The notes beneath the pieces are model-generated. The model was not told the DNA's origin, ran no database searches, and was given only the letters and a program-made list of their open reading frames with translations. DNA of 47,255 nucleotides from contig NZ_BNCD01000035.1 in NCBI RefSeq assembly GCF_014656295.1, positions 1-47,255 of the forward strand. Direction: 5' to 3'. Position 1 is the stretch's first letter, and each line of letters opens with the position of its first letter. Shown in pieces: positions 1 to 8,503 of this stretch. This DNA comes from Streptomyces sulfonofaciens (GTDB lineage: Bacteria; Actinomycetota; Actinomycetes; Streptomycetales; Streptomycetaceae). Made by a program: the position numbers and the translations under genes.

Positions 1-261
1 CAACTACTACACCGAACTCACAAAACCCCAGGTCACCACCACAGTCTGAGTTCTCCACCGAACCCGGGGCGGTTCACCTCATGAGGTGCCGACCCGGACG
101 CGTGACGCTCGATGGTTCAAGCGAACTGCTCTCCCAACGACGCCAGCTACTGTCTCGTCACGATAACGATCAAGCCGGTCTCAGAGAACCGACGATCACC
201 ACAACCTGTCCGTCGAGCACAACGTCCACAACGCAACAGCCCACTTCAGGGCGTCGGCAGA

Positions 262-410
262 TGCTGCAACTCAAGATAATCCAGCAGCAAGTCGGCCACG
301 AACACGCCAGCACCACCTCGCTCTACACACACATCTCGCCGGACTACCGGGCCCGCACGGTCCGCGCCGCACTGGACCGCATCACCGCCCAGCTCAAGGA
401 GACTCCGTGA
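262..410 (+). pseudogene. Tyrosine recombinase (phage integrase), C-terminal remnant
   Basis: The last 40 or so residues match the end of actinobacterial tyrosine integrases: a VGHEHASTTSLYTH block carries the catalytic His and the Tyr nucleophile, followed by SPDYRARTVRAALD. The Arg-rich catalytic core and the N-terminal DNA-binding domains are absent. The upstream part of the open frame (from position 81) does not look like integrase, so a 3' piece has been joined to unrelated DNA. The stop codon overlaps the next gene's GTG by 4 nt, as in intact integrase-regulator pairs. It is inactive as it stands. No attachment site or tRNA was recognised nearby. Confidence 0.7.
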
Positions 411-796
411 CCCGCCAGACGATCACCTACCCCTGGAGGCTGCGCGAGATCATGGCCGCCCGCGGCCTCCGCTCGCTCAGCGATCTACACGCCGGCGCAC
501 GAGTCCAGGCCACGATCACCAGCCACCAGCCGTGGGGCATCACAGCGACGGTCAACGGATACGAACCGGTCGGTGCCTCGCTGGACGTCATCCGCCGCGG
601 CCGCGAACCCGGCGTGAGCCCACTCGCCCAAGACCTACCGGCGGTGGGCAGCACAATCGAGCTGGTTGTCGGCGAAATACGCCAATGGCACAAAGTGCCC
701 TGGATATGGGTGGACCTCACGACAGGTTCGAAGCTCAACGTCGAATGGCAGCGCGTGGCCGCCTCGGGCCGACCAGTGCCGCGTACCCGGCCATAG
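407..796 (+). CDS. Small chimeric protein: integrase-linked XRE start fused to an S1/OB-like segment
   Basis: The 129-residue product begins MTRQTITYPWRLREIMAARGL, which is the usual opening of the XRE-type regulators found just after integrases in Streptomyces. After about residue 27 the helix-turn-helix is missing. A beta-rich segment follows (GARVQATITSHQPWGITATVNGYEPVGASLDVIRRG, then LPAVGSTIELVVGEIRQW), which resembles small Streptomyces S1-like RNA-binding proteins. I infer a fusion of two truncated genes; the frame stays open across the join, so a protein could be made. GTG start at 407 overlaps the integrase stop (GTGA). The S1-like assignment is by pattern only. No partner gene for it is seen. 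Confidence 0.5.
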   Translation: MTRQTITYPWRLREIMAARGLRSLSDLHAGARVQATITSHQPWGITATVNGYEPVGASLDVIRRGREPGVSPLAQDLPAVGSTIELVVGEIRQWHKVPWIWVDLTTGSKLNVEWQRVAASGRPVPRTRP

Positions 797-901
797 ACAC
801 GACTCCGCGCTGGCGCGCACTCAAACACGCCGCCCTCAGTCCCAGCCGAATCGGCGACATCGCCCGCGCCGCCCTCGTACTCAACGGAATCCGGAAGTGA
901 T

Positions 902-1807
902 CTACCCTGAGAAAGCCTCACTGAGCAGGTCTGCGGCTGTTTCCCGGACGGCGGTCGTCAGAGAATGGCTGAGTTCGAGCAGGTTCCAGCCTTTTGCATG
1001 GACGGGAGTCGCTGTGGTGAGGGTTTCGAAGAACGTGCGTCGAAGTTCCGTGTTGATATTGATCTTGACGACGCCGTGAGTGATTGCCTTTTTGAGGTCT
1101 CCCTCTTTGAGGCCGGATGCGCCATGGAGGGTGATGTGGGTGGACGTTGTGGCTCGAATGTCGTCGAGTCGTTGCCAGTCCAGGATTGGTGGGCTGGTGT
1201 AGGTGCCGTGCACATTGCCGATGGCTATGGCGAGAGCGTGCGCGCCCGTCTGTTTGACGAAGGATGCGGCTTGGGCCGGGTTGGTCATGGTCCCTGCCAT
1301 TGAGCCCGTGGCCTGGTCTTCGTCGCCTTCGATTCGTCCGAGTTCGGCCTCGACGGAAGCGTCGTATCGTTCTGCCAGGGTTACCGCCTGGGCGACGAGT
1401 TCGGTGTTTGCCTGCAGCGTCAGCTTGGACCCGTCGGCCATGAGGGCGGTGACGCCGATGTCCAGTGCTTTGTGCATGGTCTCGAGGTCGGCGACGTGGT
1501 CGAGCTGAACGCAGGTCGGGACGTGGGCCCGGTCGGCAAGGGTGACCAGGGTCGCGGCGAGCATCTCACCAGCGCGTCCGCGGAAGGCTTTCTCGGCGAG
1601 CAGGAGGCAGAGGGCACGGTCTGCGGACTCGGCAGCCTGGATCACGGCGACGGCTTGTTCGAGGTTGTAGCAGGTGAAGGCGGGGAGGGCCAGGGTGCCG
1701 GTAGGGCATTGGCGGAGGAGATCGTCCAATGTCGCTCTCACTGGCAGGTCCGTTTCTTGGTCGGGCGCGAGGCTTGCGGGTCTTGGGGCGCGCGAGGTCG
1801 GCGCCAT
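902..1807 (-). CDS. Class II (zinc) aldolase, fructose-bisphosphate / tagatose-bisphosphate aldolase family
   Basis: This 301-residue TIM-barrel aldolase is expected to cleave a ketose phosphate or phosphorylated keto acid to dihydroxyacetone phosphate plus a second product. Zn-ligand motifs are present: QLDH (Asp103-His104), AIGNVHGTY (His200) and ITLHGASGL (His228), followed by the KININTELR phosphate-binding segment. The ATG at 1807 has an AGGA about 8 nt upstream; an in-frame GTG at 1741 would give a 279-residue protein starting nearer the usual family N-terminus and cannot be excluded. It is the last gene of the acid-sugar/CoA operon, 329 bp after the transporter, so it may also have its own promoter. 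In tetronate operons this position is normally held by an unrelated OtnC or PdxA2 enzyme, so the substrate is probably different. Confidence 0.85.
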   Translation of the reverse strand: MAPTSRAPRPASLAPDQETDLPVRATLDDLLRQCPTGTLALPAFTCYNLEQAVAVIQAAESADRALCLLLAEKAFRGRAGEMLAATLVTLADRAHVPTCVQLDHVADLETMHKALDIGVTALMADGSKLTLQANTELVAQAVTLAERYDASVEAELGRIEGDEDQATGSMAGTMTNPAQAASFVKQTGAHALAIAIGNVHGTYTSPPILDWQRLDDIRATTSTHITLHGASGLKEGDLKKAITHGVVKININTELRRTFFETLTTATPVHAKGWNLLELSHSLTTAVRETAADLLSEAFSG

Positions 1808-2136
1808 GGCGTCGTCCTGGCTCAGGTGGGTGTGGACCGGAGGCCGCCCTGCTCGATCGAGTCGAGGGCGGGTTCCCACGTGCGGGGTTTCGCGGGGTGG
1901 GCTCTCCGGTTGATGCTCTGCAGAGGTGTGCCTGCGGGGCAGGCAGAGCTGAGGCGTGGCGTGAGGTGAGCTGAGATGGATATCGATGTGACTCTGGCAG
2001 GTGCAGGCTGCCGAGGTGGGAGGGGCTTGGCCGGGGGGTGAGGGGCCAGGCCACGGCCGGTGTGTCTGGGCCTTCGAGGGGGTGGCCTGCCGGGAGTCGA
2101 GGAGGTCTGCGGGTGTCGGTCCGGTGTCCCGCGCTG
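1808..2136 (-). other. Intergenic gap between transporter and aldolase (329 bp)
   Basis: No convincing gene on either strand; the open frames here lack coding character and are shadows of the aldolase or the transporter. The G-rich stretch about 2020-2100 has several short GGCC-containing inverted repeats but no clean hairpin with a U-tract. It may hold a separate promoter for the aldolase, but no clear -10/-35 pair was found. Confidence 0.4.
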
Positions 2137-3456
2137 TCAGGAGGCGGAGTTCGCCGTGTTCGTGGCCAACAGGAAGTTCTGCCGCCACTTGCGCCACAAG
2201 GTGGCGAGCGCGACCAGGCCGATGACGCAGGTGGTGGCGACGAAGTAGTACGGGGAGCGGAGGTCGTGTGTCCTGCTCACGAGCCAGGTGGCGATGTAGG
2301 GCGCGGTGCCGCCGGCGATCAGGACGGAGAGGTTCGTCGCGAGTGCGGTGCCGGTGTAGCGGACGCTGTCGGGGAAGAGTTGCGGAGTGAGCGTGTAGCT
2401 GGCGACCTGGAGGAAGGCCATGTTGACCATGATGAGGACGTAGCCCAGGGCTGCGAGTCCCAGGTTGCCGACATTCATCAGCAGGAGGCCGGGATAGGTG
2501 ATGGCCGCGTAGCCGATGAGGCCGATGGCCGCGACCTTCAGCGGGCCGATGCGGTCGGCGAGCCGACCGGTCAGGGGCATGAGCGCCACCGCGACGAGAG
2601 TGACCCCTGCGGTGATCCAGAACACCGCTGTCTTCGGGTAGTGCAGGTTGGTCACCAGGTAGATGCCGATGAAGGTGGATCCGATGTAGGCGGCACCCTG
2701 CACGCCGATGCCCAGGGCGATGGCCTGGAGCAGGGCACGGGGGTAGGAGCGCAGTGCGGACAACAGGGGGAAGCCGTGACGGCCGAGGGTGACGTTGCGG
2801 TCGATGTCCGGCAGCATGCGGCGGGCGAGGTAGCACAGGACGGTGAGGGGCAGCCCGACGAGGAAGGGGATGCGCCAGCCCCAACTGTTGAGCTGGTCGG
2901 TGGCGAGCAGGCCGGAGACGATGCCGATGGCGGCTGAGGCGACGGCGAATCCCGCATTGGTGCCCATGGGGGTGAGGGCGCCGTAGCGGGCTTTCTTGCC
3001 GGGGGGCGCTGCTTCCGCGATGACGGTCGCGGAGCCGCCGACCTCGCCACCGGCGAAGAATCCCTGAGCGATGCGGACGATCAGCAGCAGAACGGGGGCC
3101 AGTCGGCCGACCGTGGCGTAGGTGGGCAGGAGGCCGACCGCGGTGTTGGCGAGGCCGATACCCACCACGGTGACGAGCAGGGCACGCTTGCGGCCGAAGC
3201 GGTCCCCGACCCATCCGAAGACGATTCCGCCCACCGGGCGGACGACGTAGGACAGGGCGAACACCAGCAGCACTGAGAGAAGGGAGGCGACCGGGTCCTG
3301 CCCGGGGAAGAACAGCGGGGCGATGATGGTGGCGACGTAGCCGTAGAGCGCGTAGTCGTAGTACTCGATGAGTGTTCCGAGGCCGCCCGCGAGGACGACC
3401 CTCCGCACTTGGGCGGGTGTCTGGACGGAGGACGCCTTGAGTTCGTCGACGCTCAT
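2137..3456 (-). CDS. MFS transporter, metabolite:H+ symporter (MHS) family
   Basis: This 439-residue protein has about 12 hydrophobic segments. The MHS-type signature IEYYDYALYGY sits at about residues 30-40 and the MFS loop motif GWVGDRFGRKRA at 81-92. The family imports organic acids such as citrate, alpha-ketoglutarate, shikimate and small hydroxy acids with protons across the cytoplasmic membrane. It lies 40 bp after denD on the same strand, so it is probably the uptake system for the operon's substrate. The ATG at 3456 is preceded by GGAGA about 8 nt away. A 10-bp palindrome, TCCGTACGGA (3469-3478), lies over or next to the ribosome-binding site and could influence expression. The exact substrate cannot be read from sequence. 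Confidence 0.88.
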   Translation of the reverse strand: MSVDELKASSVQTPAQVRRVVLAGGLGTLIEYYDYALYGYVATIIAPLFFPGQDPVASLLSVLLVFALSYVVRPVGGIVFGWVGDRFGRKRALLVTVVGIGLANTAVGLLPTYATVGRLAPVLLLIVRIAQGFFAGGEVGGSATVIAEAAPPGKKARYGALTPMGTNAGFAVASAAIGIVSGLLATDQLNSWGWRIPFLVGLPLTVLCYLARRMLPDIDRNVTLGRHGFPLLSALRSYPRALLQAIALGIGVQGAAYIGSTFIGIYLVTNLHYPKTAVFWITAGVTLVAVALMPLTGRLADRIGPLKVAAIGLIGYAAITYPGLLLMNVGNLGLAALGYVLIMVNMAFLQVASYTLTPQLFPDSVRYTGTALATNLSVLIAGGTAPYIATWLVSRTHDLRSPYYFVATTCVIGLVALATLWRKWRQNFLLATNTANSAS

Positions 3457-3496
3457 GATATGTCTCCGTCCGTACGGAGGGTGCTTGTCGTCGCGG

Positions 3497-4486
3497 TCAT
3501 GGTCTGCCTCCGGGGTTGTCGTTGAGGTGAGCGCTGATGATGTCGTCGAAGGACTGCTCGGCGGCCAGGCCCAGCCGGTGCGCGCGGGGGGTGCGGAAAA
3601 CAGAGGGCCAACTGCGGACGATCGCGCCTACGGCGGGGTCGTCGCTCCAGTCGATCAGGTCGCTTGTTCCGCTTCCCGCGACGCGGTCGAGGGCTTGTGC
3701 CATCTCGCGTGGTGTGGTGGTGAGGGCGGGAAGGTTCATCGCGGTCCGGCTTCCCCAGGCCGCGTCGTCGACCTCGGCCGCCCGTAGGATGCCGTCCAGG
3801 GTTCGCCGGGGTGAGGACAGCGCGATGGGGGTGTCGGGTGGGACGGGGCACACGGCGCGCTGGCCGGCGAGTGGCTCGCGGATGATGCCGGACAGGAAAC
3901 TGGAGGCTGCGGCGTTGGGTCTGCCCGGGCGTACGGAGACCGTCATGAGCCGTACGGAACGGCCGCGGACGAAGCCCTTGCGGGTGTAGTCGGCGACGAA
4001 CTGCTCGCCGATGAACTTCTGCACGCCGTAGCTGGACTGTGGACGGGGCAGGGTGTCGTCGTCGACGCAGCCGATCGGTCCGATGGCCGGGTCGCTGCCG
4101 AACACGGCGAGTGAGCTGGAGAAGACCAGGATCGGCGGGATCCGGTGCCGCCTGGTGTACTCCAGCAGGGCTCGTGTCCCGTCCACGTTGGTGCGCATGC
4201 CGAGGTTGAAGTCGGCTTCGGCGGCGCCGCTGACCACGCCGGCGAGATGGAAGACCGCGTCCACCTCGCCCAGGCCGGCCAGCGCGGTCTCAAGGTCGGC
4301 GATGACGGGCTGGACCCGCTCGTCGTGGGCCAAGTCGGCCTGCGGCTCGACGACGTCGATCAGGGTGAGTTCGCTGACTGGCGCGGCAGGTTCGCCGCCC
4401 AGCGCGACGGGGGTCGCGAGCAGTCGGCGTGCCAGCAGGGAGCCGAGGAAACCGGCACCTCCGGTGATGGCGACTGTCTTGCTCAT
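3497..4486 (-). CDS. denD: NAD-dependent epimerase/dehydratase family, D-erythronate dehydrogenase (DenD)-like
   Basis: This is a 329-residue extended SDR. The Rossmann motif TGGAGFLG is at residues 8-15, a Ser cluster at 123-125, and the catalytic pair Tyr153 and Lys157 in SSYGVQK. The pattern with STARRDL-like RRTLDGILRA and a C-terminal substrate lobe is like DenD proteins, which oxidise C2 of D-erythronate to 2-oxo-tetronate with NAD+. Its pairing with a DUF1537 kinase 133 bp upstream supports an acid-sugar role. In known erythronate pathways DenD acts before an isomerase and the kinase. The true substrate here may be another aldonate or branched hydroxy acid, since the usual downstream enzymes are missing. 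Confidence 0.75.
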   Translation of the reverse strand: MSKTVAITGGAGFLGSLLARRLLATPVALGGEPAAPVSELTLIDVVEPQADLAHDERVQPVIADLETALAGLGEVDAVFHLAGVVSGAAEADFNLGMRTNVDGTRALLEYTRRHRIPPILVFSSSLAVFGSDPAIGPIGCVDDDTLPRPQSSYGVQKFIGEQFVADYTRKGFVRGRSVRLMTVSVRPGRPNAAASSFLSGIIREPLAGQRAVCPVPPDTPIALSSPRRTLDGILRAAEVDDAAWGSRTAMNLPALTTTPREMAQALDRVAGSGTSDLIDWSDDPAVGAIVRSWPSVFRTPRAHRLGLAAEQSFDDIISAHLNDNPGGRP

Positions 4487-4532
4487 CAGGGAACCATCCC
4501 TTCGTCGGCCCTGGCGGAGCAGGCGGTGGTCT

Positions 4533-4548
4533 GTCCGTCGCGACGGAC
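4533..4548. promoter_or_regulatory. 16-bp perfect palindrome in the otnK-denD gap
   Basis: GTCCGTCGCGACGGAC is a perfect 16-bp inverted repeat without a spacer, located in the 133-bp gap before denD. It could be an operator for an internal promoter serving denD and the transporter, or a processing hairpin. It does not resemble the IclR-type site at 12256-12272. Confidence 0.4.
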
Positions 4549-4619
4549 GTGGGACCGGGATTGCGGACCGGTCGGGGAAGCGGCGCTCTCGTGGCCGAGG
4601 GCGGACGAGGCGGCGGGGA

Positions 4620-6035
4620 TCACGGTGCCTCCAGACGGTCGATCACGTCGGCCAGCGAGTCCTCGTCGCCGACGTTCCCGGCGAAGACGACGTAGGGCAG
4701 TCCCACGGCGGGGCCCGAAACCGGTTCCCAGAGCGAGACGATTCCCGGCAGGAGGGAGCCGCGGACCCAGGCCCGGTCGATACCCAGGGACTCAGTGGCC
4801 ACGTCCGACGAGGTGATCCCCCCCTTCGCCACCACGAACGCGGGACGGCGCGCCGCGACGACACGGCCGGCTGTTTCGGTGAGCGCGGCGCTCACCGTGC
4901 GCGCGATGTCGAGGCTGGACGTCTCGTTGTCACCGGTGACCAGGTGCCGGGAGGTGCTCAGGACGACGAGGTCGTCCGCGAGGGCCGCTGCCGCGGTCGC
5001 CACGGCGTCCCGGAGGTGGTTCTCGGCCCGGTCGCTGTCCAGCAGGGTCGGTACGTCGAGCTGCACGCTGACGTGGCGGCGGCGCTCGGCAAGCTTGGCC
5101 AGTTGCCTGCTGGTGAGGGCGACGTGGGATCCGACGACGACCAGGCCGTGTCCCCCGCGCGGGACAAGCGCCTTCAGTATGGGGTCTTCGAGTGGCGGGT
5201 GGGCTTCCTGGCCGACGCGTGCCCTGACGAAGGACGGTCCGATGCGGTAGACGAAGTTCCTTCCGGCGTCCTCGGCTGCGAGGATCGCGAGGACGGCTGC
5301 GCGCAGGTCGTCGTCCTCGGCCGCGTCCAGGGCGACGACGCGCCCTGCGCCGGCCCTCGTCAGCCGTTCGTGGAGGTCTTCGGTCGTGCCGTCGCGGATG
5401 ACGTCGAGCGTTACTTCGGTGACCTGCCCGGCGGGGATGCGGCCCGCACTCTTCTCGGCCACCCAGTCGGCGAGCCGCGAGGAGCGGTAGCCGAAGGTGG
5501 CGTCCCGGGCGAACTCGCTGTCCGCCACGGGCAGCAGGTTGCCGCCCGTGCGCAGCCAGTGGACGCCGTTGATCGTGACGCGCCCGGCGTCGGTGTAGGC
5601 GGGGGCCAGTACGACCACGTCGACCGCGCCGGTGCGAGCCGTGACCACCTGGCCGATCACATCGGTCTCCAGGGGGAAGTGCCCGCGCAGGGTGGAGTCG
5701 CCCCGGCTGGCGAAGACGAGCCGTGTGCCGTCGGGTTCGGCGGCTTGCAGGCAGGCTTCGACGACTTCGCGGTTGCGCTTCGCGGCGTCCCGCGGCGGGA
5801 GGCTGCGGGTGTTGGTCAGGACGAAGAATCCAGCCGTCTCCTGGCGCAGCGCCCAGCGGATGTCCTCGACGCTCCATCGGGTCAGGACGGGCAGATCCCG
5901 TACCGTCTGCGTGCCGGTGGGGTCGTCGTCGAGGAAGACGACCCGGCGCGCGCCCGCCAGAGCCTGGCGCACCTGTGCGGCGCTCACCGTGCGGACTGGG
6001 GGTAGGGCCTGCGGGGGGAGCGGGGTGGTGTTCAT
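4620..6035 (-). CDS. otnK: DUF1537 four-carbon acid sugar kinase (OtnK/DtnK family)
   Basis: This 471-residue ATP-dependent kinase belongs to the DUF1537 family, whose members phosphorylate the terminal hydroxyl of oxo- or hydroxy-tetronates and related acids. The N-terminal substrate domain carries VVFLDDDPTGTQTV with the Asp trio at 36-38. The C-terminal nucleotide domain carries VVAKGGITSSDVA and a GNVGDEDSL tail. Length is near the family norm. ATG at 6035 overlaps the stop of the DUF993 gene by 4 nt (ATGA), which fixes the start and implies translational coupling; a longer open frame upstream is a shadow. With DenD and the class II aldolase it defines the acid-sugar half of the operon. 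Confidence 0.85.
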   Translation of the reverse strand: MNTTPLPPQALPPVRTVSAAQVRQALAGARRVVFLDDDPTGTQTVRDLPVLTRWSVEDIRWALRQETAGFFVLTNTRSLPPRDAAKRNREVVEACLQAAEPDGTRLVFASRGDSTLRGHFPLETDVIGQVVTARTGAVDVVVLAPAYTDAGRVTINGVHWLRTGGNLLPVADSEFARDATFGYRSSRLADWVAEKSAGRIPAGQVTEVTLDVIRDGTTEDLHERLTRAGAGRVVALDAAEDDDLRAAVLAILAAEDAGRNFVYRIGPSFVRARVGQEAHPPLEDPILKALVPRGGHGLVVVGSHVALTSRQLAKLAERRRHVSVQLDVPTLLDSDRAENHLRDAVATAAAALADDLVVLSTSRHLVTGDNETSSLDIARTVSAALTETAGRVVAARRPAFVVAKGGITSSDVATESLGIDRAWVRGSLLPGIVSLWEPVSGPAVGLPYVVFAGNVGDEDSLADVIDRLEAP

Positions 6036-7207
6036 TCGATACCTGCTGTGGCGAGCAGCGTCCGCATCCGCAGCACGGCGAGGTCCGGATCGGGGAACAG
6101 GCCCAGCTCGTCGGTGAGGACGAACAGGTCGGCCAGGTGCTGGAGGGAGCGCATGCCTTCGCGTCCGCTGACCATGCGGAAGTGGTCCTGGTGGCCGGAG
6201 AGCCATGCGATGAAGACGGTGCCGACCTTGTACCGGTCGGCCGGCGCCTCGAACATCTTGACGGCCATGGGGATGGAGCGGTTCATCGTGGTGACGAAGC
6301 CCTGCTCGTCCCCGGCGTCGAGCGCGGTGAAACCGGCGGAGGCGATCGGGGCGATCGGGTCGAGGACGCCGAGCAGGCCGTGGCTGTGGTGTTCGCCGTC
6401 GCCGAGCAGCAGGTCGGTGTAGCCGTAGTCGTCGCCGGTGAAGACCTTGACGCCGGTGGGCAGGCGGCGGCGGAACTCCTTCTCCAGTTCCTCGTCGAGG
6501 AGGCTGAACTTGATGCCGTCGATGCGGTCGGCGTTCTCCTGCGCCATGCGCACCACGACATCCATGGCCGCCAGGGGGTCGGTGTGTCCCCAGTAGCCGT
6601 GGAGCGTGGGGTCGAACCCGGTGCCGAGCCAGTGCACGATGGCGGGCTTGTCGGTCTTGGCCAGTACGTCGCGGTAGACCGAGAGGTAGTCGTCCTCGGA
6701 CCGGGCGGCGGAGACGAGTGCGTGGCTGGCGCGGATGACCGCGGCGCTGCCCTGTGCCTGGACGAATTCCAGTTGCTCGGTGTAGGCGTCGACGATCTGG
6801 GGGAGTTCGGGGCGCGGGGCGGTGAGTTGGTCGGTTCCGGCGCCCGCGACGACGGCCGCGCCGGCGTCGAGGGCGGCCGCCACCCCCAGGCGGATGAGTT
6901 CCTGGGCCTGGGGCCAGGTCAGGCCGCCCGGTCCGCGTTCGGAGGTGTCCATGCCTTCGGCTATGCCGATCCCGTAGCTGAAGAGGTGCTGCCGGAAGGC
7001 GATGGTGGCTTCCCAGTCGACGGGCGGCGCTTCTCCGGGGGTGTACTCGGCGCGGGCATCGGCGACGACGTGGGCCGCGGCCAGTACCGTCCGGGAGGTG
7101 AACGGCGCGGGGTGGCGCGGGTAGTCGACCGGCTCGTGCATGACGTGCTGCACGGTGCCCCCGTCCGCCTTGGGCAGGACGAGTCCGGTCGAGGTCTTGG
7201 CTGTCAC
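6032..7207 (-). CDS. DUF993 protein (dihydrodipicolinate-synthase-like TIM barrel)
   Basis: A 391-residue protein matching DUF993, a poorly characterised family distantly related to DapA-type Schiff-base aldolases. Typical stretches include GIAEGMDTSERGPGGLTW, IVHWLGTGFDPTLHGYWG, DGIKFSLLD and VFTGDDYGYTDLL. The Lys in DGIKFSLLD is positioned like the Schiff-base Lys of the DapA superfamily, though I cannot verify this. It is between the family III CoA-transferase (39 bp upstream) and otnK (4-nt overlap). I infer an aldolase or dehydratase acting on an oxo-acid of the pathway. No biochemical function is firmly known for the family. Confidence 0.75.
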   Translation of the reverse strand: MTAKTSTGLVLPKADGGTVQHVMHEPVDYPRHPAPFTSRTVLAAAHVVADARAEYTPGEAPPVDWEATIAFRQHLFSYGIGIAEGMDTSERGPGGLTWPQAQELIRLGVAAALDAGAAVVAGAGTDQLTAPRPELPQIVDAYTEQLEFVQAQGSAAVIRASHALVSAARSEDDYLSVYRDVLAKTDKPAIVHWLGTGFDPTLHGYWGHTDPLAAMDVVVRMAQENADRIDGIKFSLLDEELEKEFRRRLPTGVKVFTGDDYGYTDLLLGDGEHHSHGLLGVLDPIAPIASAGFTALDAGDEQGFVTTMNRSIPMAVKMFEAPADRYKVGTVFIAWLSGHQDHFRMVSGREGMRSLQHLADLFVLTDELGLFPDPDLAVLRMRTLLATAGIE

Positions 7208-7246
7208 TGTGTTACTTCTCCTTGTGGTGCGCGGTGGTGGGGGAGG

Positions 7247-8503
7247 TCACGACCAGGCGGCGGGTGCGCCTGTCTTCTCCCGGTCCCGCTCGCTTCCGAC
7301 GACGCCGGCGGCTTTGAGTTCGGCGATCCGGTCGGCATCCAGTCCGGCGCGGGTGAGGACTTCGTCGTTGTGCTGGCCGATGGTGGGAGGGACGTGGCGC
7401 AGACGGGCCGGCGTGTCGGACAGGGCGATGGGCATTCCGACCCATTTCACGGAGCCCACGCCGTGGACCTCGCCCTCGATGACGAGTCCGTTGTGCCGGA
7501 CCTGCGGGTCATCGAACACCGCGTCGTAGTCGTGGACGGGTGCCACGAGCACGTCTTCGGCCTCGAAGCGGGCCATGATGTCCTGGCGCGGATACCCGCG
7601 GATGGCCTCGGCGAGCAGCCGGTGGGTCTCTTCGGTGTGTTCCCGCAGTCCGTCCAGGGTCTGGAACCTCGGGTCGTCCACGACGCCGGGGGGCAGTCCG
7701 CAGGCCCGTGCCGCGCGCTTCCACTGCTGGTCGACGTAGAACTCCCCGATCAGGGTGAACCACAGTCCGTCGCCGGCCTGGTAGTAGCCGTACAACGCGG
7801 TGTTGTGGGCGTGTGCGATGCCGGCGGTAGGGCGGGGGTAGCGCTGGCCGGTGTTGAGGTAGGTGGTGCCTTCCTGGAGGTGGCTGGTGATCGCCGCATT
7901 CAGCAGGTTGGAGTCGACGACCTGCCCCCGGCCGGTGCGTTCCCTAGCGGCCAGCGCGATCATCATGCCCTGCGCGAACTGCATGGACGCGAGGTAGTCG
8001 ATCATGAACGTGCCGGTGGGCACCGGCCCGGTCTCCTCGGTGCCGGTGAGAGCCATCAGGCCGCTGATCGCCTGCGCGGCCAGGTCCTGCCCCCGCCGGT
8101 GGACGTACGGACCCGACAGCCCGTAGCCGGAGGCGTAGGCGACGATGATCCGGGGGTTGATCGCCGAGAGCTGCTCCCAGCCGAATCCGAGCCGGTCCAT
8201 GACACCGGGGCGGAAATTGCTGGCGACGATGTCGGCGTCCTCGGCCAGCGCGTAGATCAGCTCGCGCCCCTGTTCGGACTTGACGTCGACGCTGATGCTC
8301 TTCTTGTTGCGGTTGGTCGCTGACCAGTGCGGACTGAAACCGCCCGTGAGGAAGGGGGGCTGGAACCGTCCGATCTCTCCGGCGTCGATGCGCTCGACCT
8401 TGATGACGTCGGCGCCGAAGTCCGCGAGGACCTGGGTGGCGGAGGGGCCCTGTTCGAGCTGGGTGAAGTCGAGAACGCGGATGCCCTCGTAGGCGTCGGT
8501 CAC
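7247..8503 (-). CDS. Family III CoA-transferase (CaiB/BaiF, formyl-CoA transferase type)
   Basis: This 418-residue protein exchanges CoA between a CoA-thioester and a carboxylic acid through a covalent Asp-acyl intermediate. RVLDFTQLEQGPSATQVLADFGADVIKVE is the family N-terminus; ATNRNKKSISVDVKSEQGR and SNFRPGVMDRLGFGWEQL follow. The probable catalytic Asp140 lies in RRGQDLAAQAISGL. The start overlaps the stop of the preceding family I CoA-transferase by 4 nt. Two mechanistically different CoA-transferases side by side suggest two separate CoA activation or transfer steps, or different carboxylates. The substrate is not predictable. Confidence 0.88.
   Translation of the reverse strand: MTDAYEGIRVLDFTQLEQGPSATQVLADFGADVIKVERIDAGEIGRFQPPFLTGGFSPHWSATNRNKKSISVDVKSEQGRELIYALAEDADIVASNFRPGVMDRLGFGWEQLSAINPRIIVAYASGYGLSGPYVHRRGQDLAAQAISGLMALTGTEETGPVPTGTFMIDYLASMQFAQGMMIALAARERTGRGQVVDSNLLNAAITSHLQEGTTYLNTGQRYPRPTAGIAHAHNTALYGYYQAGDGLWFTLIGEFYVDQQWKRAARACGLPPGVVDDPRFQTLDGLREHTEETHRLLAEAIRGYPRQDIMARFEAEDVLVAPVHDYDAVFDDPQVRHNGLVIEGEVHGVGSVKWVGMPIALSDTPARLRHVPPTIGQHNDEVLTRAGLDADRIAELKAAGVVGSERDREKTGAPAAWS

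Noticed and set aside
1..80. Possible tRNA or attachment site beside the integrase remnant
   Set aside because: No cloverleaf or TPsiC-type segment could be folded, and no matching direct repeat was found.
902..3214. Single 770-codon minus-strand frame fusing transporter-antisense sequence to the aldolase
   Set aside because: Only the last 301 codons resemble a protein; the upstream part is a different frame of the transporter gene and intergenic DNA.
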